DNA from: Caldisericaceae bacterium
Lineage (GTDB): Bacteria > Calditrichota > Calditrichia > Calditrichales > Calditrichaceae
Assembly (NCBI GenBank): GCA_021160885.1
Contig: JAGHBR010000312.1
Location: 1 to 6,595, forward strand
Length of the DNA: 6,595 nucleotides
Reading direction: 5' to 3'
Positions 1-5,205 of this stretch are shown in pieces (the stretch's first letter is position 1; each line of letters starts with the position of its first letter). Both the position numbers and the translations under genes were made by a program. A model generated the notes under the pieces. That model did no database searches. It saw only the letters and a list, made by a program, of their open reading frames with translations, and was not told the origin of the DNA.

Positions 1-1110
1 ACCGGTAGTATTTAATTCATCAACCACAGCCGAGCCGGAATAGATGGGTCCAAGTGAATCCGGATAAATAGCATCAGGAAGCTCAATCCAGTGAACAAGA
101 TCTGTGCTTACTGCATGTCCCCACGATTTGTTATAATCATTCCGACTGTGATCCCATCCAAACGGATTATGCTGATAAAACAGGTGGTATTCTCCATCGT
201 AATAAACCAAACCGTTTGCATCACCTACGAATCCACGCTTTGAAGAAAAGTGAAATTGTGATCTGAGCGGCTCATGGTAAAGATCATCTGAATCAATAAT
301 CCCATCAGCAACAGTAATTTTATCCAATACATCTGGATTTCCATAGTATTGTCGAGTCCGGATTGTCATTTCTTTACCCAGCCATGGACTTACGTCTGTA
401 AAAGCCCAGTAATCAATTTTGTCTGTAGCCAGAGCCACATCCATGCCCCGAACAGGCTTATTATCTACAAATAATTGCACAAAATGTCTGACATTACCTT
501 CCTTAACGGGAAAATTGAGCACAGGTTTGTCAATTTTTATTTTTCTTTCGAGTTGAATGCCTGCAACCGGTACATTATTCTGGACAAAGTGATCAACACT
601 TAAATGTGCCCAGCTTCTTTTGTCATTATCGACAATTCGAATCCGGGCTGATTTACCGATAAATTCGGATACATCCCAGCCTTCCCAGAAAAAGGCGTGA
701 AATCTTCGGGGTACGGTCATACGGACCACTTCGCCATCGATTAGCAGTTGAACAGCTAAATTCCCATATTGTTTAGAACCAGGTAAAAAGAAGATTTCTT
801 CGGAATAAACTAAAAAATGAATAGTGTTTCGTTTAATAATAAAAGGTGGTGAAGTTAGTGTTCCCCTTGCAGAATCCACTTCACCTTCACTTGAAACATA
901 ACCTTTACCTAGTACACCCGGTATGGCATCCCACCAGTTTTCAATCCTTTTAGGATGATCGCCGAAAGCATTACCTACAACCTGCCAATCGCCAAAAGAA
1001 TCACCTTCAAAATCCTCAATTACAATCGGACTGGATTTGTTCTGCGCTAATAGGCTGCCAATGAATATGGTCAATGACACAATAAAAACAAGAAGTATCC
1101 TTTTCTTCAT
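1..1110 (-). CDS. Secreted GH32 levanase/fructan beta-fructosidase-like enzyme, 3' end outside window
   Basis: Translation from the ATG at 1110 gives 370 residues before the window ends; the C-terminal half is missing. Residues 1-22 are a type I signal peptide (MKKR, then a hydrophobic run ending SLLA-Q). Residues 31-176 form a beta-rich module (EDFEGDSFGDWQV, TLTSPPF, QLLIDGEVVR, GWDVSEF, ARIRIVDND) as seen upstream of many Bacteroidota GH32 enzymes. Residues 185-285 resemble the levanase N-terminal domain DUF4980 (LNFPVKEG, DYWAFTDVSPWLGKEMTI). The GH32 five-bladed propeller begins near 286: RGFVGDANGLVYYDGEYHLFYQHNPFG, WGHAVSTDLVHW, IYSGSAVVD. By homology D297 is the nucleophile, but the usual WMNDPNG reads FVGDANG. 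The RDP and EC motifs would lie outside the window. The family hydrolyses beta-fructosides (levan, inulin, sucrose); location is periplasmic or extracellular. It starts 17 bp after the GH127 stop, with AAGG six bases before the ATG, so it is probably the third gene of that operon. Family assignment is firm; exact substrate is not. Confidence 0.88.
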   Translation of the reverse strand, partial: MKKRILLVFIVSLTIFIGSLLAQNKSSPIVIEDFEGDSFGDWQVVGNAFGDHPKRIENWWDAIPGVLGKGYVSSEGEVDSARGTLTSPPFIIKRNTIHFLVYSEEIFFLPGSKQYGNLAVQLLIDGEVVRMTVPRRFHAFFWEGWDVSEFIGKSARIRIVDNDKRSWAHLSVDHFVQNNVPVAGIQLERKIKIDKPVLNFPVKEGNVRHFVQLFVDNKPVRGMDVALATDKIDYWAFTDVSPWLGKEMTIRTRQYYGNPDVLDKITVADGIIDSDDLYHEPLRSQFHFSSKRGFVGDANGLVYYDGEYHLFYQHNPFGWDHSRNDYNKSWGHAVSTDLVHWIELPDAIYPDSLGPIYSGSAVVDELNTTG

Positions 1111-1116
1111 TTTAAA

Positions 1117-1120
1117 CCTT
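1117..1120 (-). promoter_or_regulatory. Ribosome binding site of the secreted GH32 gene
   Basis: On the minus strand AAGG sits within an A-rich run, six bases (TTTAAA) before the ATG at 1110. It lies in the 17-bp gap after the GH127 stop codon and supports the ATG at 1110 as the start. The match to Shine-Dalgarno is short, so this is a modest call. Confidence 0.5.
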
Positions 1121-1127
1121 TTTTATT

Positions 1128-3029
1128 TTAATTATTGGCATGAGGGAATACGGTACGAAAAGCCGCTCCTTCGTTGCCGGCATCTGCGTATGGCGTTAAT
1201 AGAACACTGCGCGGCTCATCGGTTCTCTTATCATAAAGATGAACACGATACACTCGTCGGTTTGCATTCGATTTCAGAGGCCCTGCCCACTGATATTTTC
1301 TGTACGATTCAATTGGAAGGGGGGTAATCTCGTCAGGAATTGAGATTAAGTCATCCTGAGCACCAAGCCAGGTGTCAATGTTATCGCGCACGTCAACCGA
1401 CAACACCTCGGGGCCACGACGTATAAAGCAACCTCCACCGGCAAAATCCTCAACCCAAAAGGGAATATCAAATTTAATTTCGACCTGATATTCTGGTGCG
1501 TCTTCCAGAATAATCTCAAAATAACCTTCTATTTTATCACTAATCTTCGCAATACGTCCATTCAACCTTATTTGAAAATTTTTAGCCCAGTTTGGCACAC
1601 GAATGCGTAATTTACCCTTCCAGTTAGGAGGAGGTTTAAGCTTCACTTTACTTTTTCCAGATGCAGGGTAGTCACTTTTCTGAATAACTTTTACTCTCCC
1701 ATCTTTAGTATTCAATGTAGCCTGGCTTGATTCAAAAAAGTTGACATAGATAGTGTTGCCTTTTGTGGCGTAAATAAGCTGTGGCAATCTGGCAATCCCC
1801 CGTGGACCAGAAAAGAAACAACATCTTGTTGGCCCATGGAACCAGTGTTTGGAATAACGGAGTGGAGTCCAGTAACACCACTTCATACCATCAACGGACT
1901 GAGCGGCCAGCAGGGCATTGTAACAAGTTAGCTCCAGGGCATCAATGTACTTTGCCCGGCCAGTTGCCTCATATAAACGTTCCATTAAAAAAATCCACTC
2001 TGTAGTAGCGCAGGTTTCTTGCAACTGTCCATCAGGAACATCTTTTAAAACACTTTCAGTCAGGTCTTCTCTCTCACCCAGAGAACCGGTGGGAAACATA
2101 AAATGCTGGATCAATCCATCGCAGATTTGCTCTATTTTTGTCAACATTTTTTGGTCTTTGGTAACCTGTGCAAAATCAACCATGCCACCTAAAACGGCAG
2201 AGAGCATATAGGGATGGATTAAGTACGGCTCTCCACTGGACAACATTTGTTGAATTGGTGGAAAATGGTTAATTACCTGCCTGACGAATTCAAGTAAATC
2301 AGTATTTCCTGTATGCCGGTAGAGCCGAATCAACTGACCTATTACAACTACTTTAGTAAATCCGTCAACTTCACCCTGGAAGAATGGACTATGCGCATCC
2401 TTAATTGGGCTAAAAGTTGTTAAAATCCAATTACCAATTCGGGAGGCAGCTTCAAGAGAAGCTCGATTATTACGTAACTCATAATGAGTCAACAGACCAA
2501 CCAGAGCATAAAATTCATTCCAGATATCCCAGGCTTTTTCCCAATCATTCAAGGGGCGATTATTCGGCAGTGGAATCCCCATATAGCCATCTGGTTGTTG
2601 ATATTGACGAAGAGAATAAGCGAATGCATCGACCATAGCTAACAAAGAATCTTCCCCGATATTGACTGCTGTCCGGGTTGCAGCGTCAAGCCATTTTCCT
2701 GCGTATTCACGATCCCAAACCAACTCAAGAAGTTTTCCCGGAGCATAATGTCTAATCGCATAGGCGTTTAGCATCTCCTGTCCAAATCGTTGATGTTGGT
2801 AATGCAAATATTTTACATTACCTCTAAAACGTGAAAAAAAGCGTCCGTTCACATCCAAATGAACGGACGCTGGTGAGGGGAGCTCTACGACCATATAAGC
2901 ATTTCGAGTAACAGGTTCAGGGATGTTCAAATTATTTTCTTTACATCCAATTGTTAACAATATTGAAACCGTTAACAATAAAAAGAAAGCGCATAGTTGT
3001 TTTGTTTTATTGAAAACATAGGCTGACAT
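1128..3029 (-). CDS. GH127 (DUF1680) beta-L-arabinofuranosidase-like lipoprotein
   Basis: The frame is open from a TTG at 3116. I choose the ATG at 3029 (633 residues) because it places a lipoprotein signal at the N-terminus: MSAYVFNKTKQ, then a hydrophobic run LCAFFLLLTVSILLTIG and C29, with an imperfect lipobox (T-I-G-C). An ATG at 3077 is the alternative; none of the three starts has a good Shine-Dalgarno. Residues about 60-420 look like the (alpha/alpha) barrel and 425-600 the beta-sandwich of GH127. In this numbering E319 (SLGERED), E338 and C340 (QETCATTEW), C403 and C404 (TRCCFFSGPRGIAR) align with HypBA1 residues E322, E338, C340, C417 and C418: the acid/base, zinc ligands and cysteine nucleophile. 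The family releases terminal beta-L-arabinofuranose from plant glycans and hydroxyproline-linked arabinosides; other activities are known among relatives. The double-Cys motif is followed by FFSGPRG rather than the common PPN. It lies between GH29 and GH32 in a probable operon and contains an intrinsic-terminator-like hairpin at codons 54-66. Family sure, substrate inferred. Confidence 0.85.
   Translation of the reverse strand: MSAYVFNKTKQLCAFFLLLTVSILLTIGCKENNLNIPEPVTRNAYMVVELPSPASVHLDVNGRFFSRFRGNVKYLHYQHQRFGQEMLNAYAIRHYAPGKLLELVWDREYAGKWLDAATRTAVNIGEDSLLAMVDAFAYSLRQYQQPDGYMGIPLPNNRPLNDWEKAWDIWNEFYALVGLLTHYELRNNRASLEAASRIGNWILTTFSPIKDAHSPFFQGEVDGFTKVVVIGQLIRLYRHTGNTDLLEFVRQVINHFPPIQQMLSSGEPYLIHPYMLSAVLGGMVDFAQVTKDQKMLTKIEQICDGLIQHFMFPTGSLGEREDLTESVLKDVPDGQLQETCATTEWIFLMERLYEATGRAKYIDALELTCYNALLAAQSVDGMKWCYWTPLRYSKHWFHGPTRCCFFSGPRGIARLPQLIYATKGNTIYVNFFESSQATLNTKDGRVKVIQKSDYPASGKSKVKLKPPPNWKGKLRIRVPNWAKNFQIRLNGRIAKISDKIEGYFEIILEDAPEYQVEIKFDIPFWVEDFAGGGCFIRRGPEVLSVDVRDNIDTWLGAQDDLISIPDEITPLPIESYRKYQWAGPLKSNANRRVYRVHLYDKRTDEPRSVLLTPYADAGNEGAAFRTVFPHANN
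2834..2870 (-). terminator. Intragenic intrinsic-terminator-like hairpin in GH127 coding sequence
   Basis: Read on the minus strand, GCGTCCGTTCA (2870-2860) pairs perfectly with TGAACGGACGC (2851-2841) across an 8-base loop, and seven T follow directly (2840-2834). This is the structure of a rho-independent terminator in the same direction as the gene, about 160 bases after the likely start codon. It encodes ASVHLDVNGRFF within the open frame, so it is not the end of a gene. It could cause premature termination when ribosomes lag, acting as an attenuator or polarity element for GH127 and the downstream GH32. The structure is certain; function is inferred. Confidence 0.6.
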
Positions 3030-3127
3030 TGAATTAAATTCTTTGATAGTCCTACCAAAATAATCGATTCGAAGCATAGCAATAAATTTTAACTGATTCC
3101 CATTAATAATAGACAACCTGAATGGTC

Positions 3128-4903
3128 TTATTTAATTTTAGGATGGTGAAAGCGTTCAATCTTAACTACATGAGCATAGTTACCAATTTTTTTATCGGGC
3201 ATTTTGATAACCAGGCCCTGAGGAGTCATTACCCAGTCGAGATCTTTATCATATCCTAACAATGTAATGCGTTTAATTTCTTCTTTGTAGAATCCTTCAT
3301 AATGAGGACTTTCATCCTCTACTACTTTAAACTCATTACCATCATATTTACCATACCAGCTAAACCCACCAACCTGTAAATAGACGTCTTCTCCAACTTG
3401 TCGGTATTCACCCATCATGCCTTTACCAGCCTCTCCGCCAGCCACTTTAAATTTTCCGTTTTTATAAAATTCATACTTAACGGTTTCGCCTTCTTCATTC
3501 TTAATTTCCCATTTCGTACCAGCCAATGGTAGTGATTTTTCAGGTTTTGCCCAATCGGGTAAATCGTTCACATTAATTTTAATACTGGGATCGCGCAAAG
3601 TTTTTATTACAGCCTTCTTACCTGGCCAATCCAGAAAAGTTGCATAGAGGACATCTCCTTTGACTGTAAAACGAATATCTTCAGGTGTATAAACAACATT
3701 TTCCTCATTAAAGCCGGTTTCATCGGCTTTCCCTAATTTTGTCGGGCCCTCTCCGGCAATAAACCAGGGAGTAGTTCCATAAATTGCCTCACCATTCATA
3801 TTTAGCCAGGAGCCTATTTCCAGCAATACTTTTTTTGCGCCTTCAGGGATTGTGCCATCTGGTTTTGGCCCAACGTTTAACAATAAGTAACCATTCTTAC
3901 TAACACGATCCACAAGATTATCGATTATTCGATTCGGTGTTTTAAAGGTTAAATCCTCTGCATAGCCCCAGGCTCCCCGGTCATCAATCGATGTGTCTGT
4001 AATCCAATCGTTATAGGTGAGTGTATGTTCCTGGCCCAATTCAAGGTCACGAATCCCTGCTCCCGGGACAAGATCATGCTGCTTGTAACTTACGATTACT
4101 TCTTTGCCTTCTTCCAAAGCCTTGTTGTAATAGTAGGCCAGAAAATCTTTTACGTAACCTTCGGGGATGGCATCCAGCGCAAAATCGAACCAGATAAAAT
4201 CAGGATCGTATTTGTCGATCACTTCAATGATCTTGCCATACCACTCATCAATAAAGGCCTGGTTGCGTTTTTCTCCCGGTTTGTGAGGCTGCCCATAAAG
4301 TCCGGAATATTTGGGATCACCAGTATCATAACGTTTGTCCCAGACTGGAAAGAAAAACCAGTTAGCTGCATGGTGGAAAGCGGTAAGATATTTCATACCG
4401 GCTTTCTTGTAAGCCTTCTCCAACTCTCCCACAATATCACGTTTGGGGCCCATCTTGGCTGCATTCCATTCTGAATATTTCGTGTCCCACATGGCAAAAC
4501 CGTCATGGTGCTCGGCAACCGGTCCGGCAAATTTAGCGCCAGCTTTTTTAAAAAGTTCGGCCCATTCATCAGGATTAAATTTTTCGGCCGTGAATTTGGG
4601 AATCAAATCCTTGTAGCCAAAATCAGGAGTTAACGGACCAAAAGTTCTTTCAAAATGTTTGCGCGCATCTGAATTCGGATCACGATAAAGTGCAAATGAG
4701 TACCAGGTTGTGTTACTTCCATGAGCATGAACCGCATAAATACCCCAGTGTGTGTAAATGCCAAACTTACCCTCTTGGAGCCACTTAGGTGTTTGGTGGC
4801 GTACAAGAGATGACCAATCTGGTTTATATTGTTGGCCAAAACCTTGCCCCGTTAAAACGGCAAATAACCAGACGATCGTTAACAGCTTAACTTTTCTAAA
4901 CAT
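3128..4903 (-). CDS. Secreted GH29 alpha-L-fucosidase with inserted lipocalin-like domain
   Basis: The 591-residue product starts at an ATG with a strong AAGGAGT five bases upstream. Residues 1 to about 23 are a type I signal peptide (MFRKVK, hydrophobic core, GFG before QQ), so it acts in the periplasm or outside. The GH29 barrel spans about 28-380: FGIYTHWGIYAV (H52, W53), AEHHDGFAMWDTKYSEWNA (H132, H133, D134), GPKRDIVGEL, and PDFIWFD with D240 as the predicted nucleophile. E292 (GQEHTLTYNDW) aligns with the Glu proposed as acid/base in the WE(T/M)C segment of GH29-A enzymes such as human FUCA1. RVSKNGYLLLNVGPKPDG and NGEAIYGTTPW are typical barrel-end motifs. The C-terminal beta-sandwich (408-435 and 542-585) is split by an extra module at about 456-532. 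The family hydrolyses terminal alpha-L-fucose by a retaining mechanism. It appears to be the first gene of the GH29-GH127-GH32 operon. Family assignment is near certain; natural substrate and linkage are unknown. Confidence 0.94.
   Translation of the reverse strand: MFRKVKLLTIVWLFAVLTGQGFGQQYKPDWSSLVRHQTPKWLQEGKFGIYTHWGIYAVHAHGSNTTWYSFALYRDPNSDARKHFERTFGPLTPDFGYKDLIPKFTAEKFNPDEWAELFKKAGAKFAGPVAEHHDGFAMWDTKYSEWNAAKMGPKRDIVGELEKAYKKAGMKYLTAFHHAANWFFFPVWDKRYDTGDPKYSGLYGQPHKPGEKRNQAFIDEWYGKIIEVIDKYDPDFIWFDFALDAIPEGYVKDFLAYYYNKALEEGKEVIVSYKQHDLVPGAGIRDLELGQEHTLTYNDWITDTSIDDRGAWGYAEDLTFKTPNRIIDNLVDRVSKNGYLLLNVGPKPDGTIPEGAKKVLLEIGSWLNMNGEAIYGTTPWFIAGEGPTKLGKADETGFNEENVVYTPEDIRFTVKGDVLYATFLDWPGKKAVIKTLRDPSIKINVNDLPDWAKPEKSLPLAGTKWEIKNEEGETVKYEFYKNGKFKVAGGEAGKGMMGEYRQVGEDVYLQVGGFSWYGKYDGNEFKVVEDESPHYEGFYKEEIKRITLLGYDKDLDWVMTPQGLVIKMPDKKIGNYAHVVKIERFHHPKIK
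3308..3538 (-). other. Lipocalin-like module inserted in the GH29 C-terminal beta-sandwich
   Basis: Residues about 456-532 of the fucosidase read as a small beta-barrel unit: LAGTKWEIKNEEGETVKYEF, then YKNGKFKVAGG, GEYRQVGEDVYLQVGG, WYGKYDGNEFKVV. The pattern (GTxW, YEFxxxGxF, GxYxQxGxxVYxxxxx, YxGxxxGxxF) resembles the lipocalin-like repeat found in many bacterial exported proteins. It sits between RFTVKGDVLYATFLDWPGK and IKRITLLGYD, which are normally close together in GH29. It explains the greater length of 591 residues. Role is unknown; ligand binding or stabilisation is possible. Confidence 0.6.
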
Positions 4904-4907
4904 GGCA

Positions 4908-4914
4908 ACTCCTT
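4908..4914 (-). promoter_or_regulatory. Strong Shine-Dalgarno of the GH29 gene
   Basis: AAGGAGT on the minus strand lies five bases (TGCC plus one T of the motif edge) before the ATG at 4903. It is the best ribosome binding site in the window and fixes the GH29 start. It contrasts with the GH127 gene downstream, which has no comparable site. Confidence 0.85.
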
Positions 4915-4921
4915 ATTGTTA

Positions 4922-4927
4922 ATTATA
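4922..4927 (-). promoter_or_regulatory. Candidate -10 box for the GH29 operon
   Basis: A perfect TATAAT on the minus strand lies about 18 bases before the GH29 start codon. No TTGACA-like box lies at the proper distance, and the implied leader is only about 12 bases, starting at the edge of the Shine-Dalgarno. The surrounding DNA is so AT-rich that a chance match is likely. I found no Bacteroidota-type TAnnTTTG box in the region either. Confidence 0.2.
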
Positions 4928-4938
4928 CATAGAACTTG

Positions 4939-4956
4939 ATTTAATTTATTTAATTT
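4939..4956. repeat. Tandem 9-bp direct repeat upstream of GH29
   Basis: ATTTAATTT occurs twice back to back (4939-4947 and 4948-4956), 36 to 53 bases upstream of the GH29 start codon. It could be a regulator binding site placed around the -35 region, or simply low-complexity AT sequence. Confidence 0.4.
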
Positions 4957-5077
4957 CATACAATTTTCAGTTTTTCATTAAAAAATAAACGTGGATTTTT
5001 TAGCTTTCATTATTTTGACAAAGAAAATTTTCTATTTTATCAGTACCGTTCATTTTTCATACTATTCAAGTGTTATT

Positions 5078-5116
5078 AATGAATCTGTCCACATCCATGT
5101 GGGCAGATTCATTTTT
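5078..5116 (+). terminator. Long palindrome with T-tract, best read as a plus-strand terminator
   Basis: AATGAATCTGTCCACAT (5078-5094) and ATGTGGGCAGATTCATT (5097-5113) form a 17-position stem with a tiny loop. On plus-strand RNA every pair forms, one as a U-G wobble (5088/5103), and five T follow (5112-5116). On minus-strand RNA the same position is an A-C mismatch and only TAATAA follows. It therefore looks like a terminator for plus-strand transcription, although no plus-strand gene precedes it. It could also mark the 3' end of the upstream GH32 mRNA, which ends about 90 bases before it, or act as a bidirectional terminator or protein site. Confidence 0.55.
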
Positions 5117-5205
5117 CGGGGGTCCATACTCTATTTAAACAGCATTGCAGTAAATAGAAGTTTTTTACTTTTGATCTTTCTTTGAATCAGTGTGAGTACA
5201 ATTAT

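Larger units (their letters stand above)
4904..5205. other. Intergenic region between the two minus-strand transcription units
   Basis: This 302-bp, very AT-rich gap separates the upstream GH32 stop (TAG, 5206-5208) from the GH29 start. It holds the GH29 ribosome binding site, a TATAAT on the minus strand (4927-4922) without a recognisable -35 partner, two adjacent copies of ATTTAATTT (4939-4956), a TTGACA on the plus strand (5015-5020) and a long palindrome (5078-5113). An open frame on the plus strand (4991-5185) has no homology I recognise and no ribosome binding site, so I do not call it a gene. The size and contents suggest that the GH29 operon has its own promoter here. Confidence 0.6.

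Noticed and set aside
429..445. CCACATCCATG also present in the secreted GH32, matching the intergenic palindrome
   Set aside because: Chance 11-base matches are expected several times in a window this size, and here it forms no hairpin.
1037..1327. 96-codon plus-strand open frame across the GH127-GH32 junction
   Set aside because: It is antisense to two recognised genes and has no recognisable protein features.
4025..4474. 149-codon plus-strand open frame opposite GH29
   Set aside because: It lies wholly antisense to a clearly coding GH29 gene with intact motifs and shows no recognisable domain.
5131..5166. CTATTTA...TAAATAG inverted repeat followed by six T
   Set aside because: The stem is only seven A/T-rich pairs with a 13-base loop, three bases separate it from the T-run, and no plus-strand gene precedes it; too weak to call a terminator.
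4991..5185. 64-codon plus-strand open frame in the intergenic gap
   Set aside because: It is rich in Phe, Ile and Ser as expected from AT-rich DNA, has no ribosome binding site, and spans the palindrome. No family resemblance.
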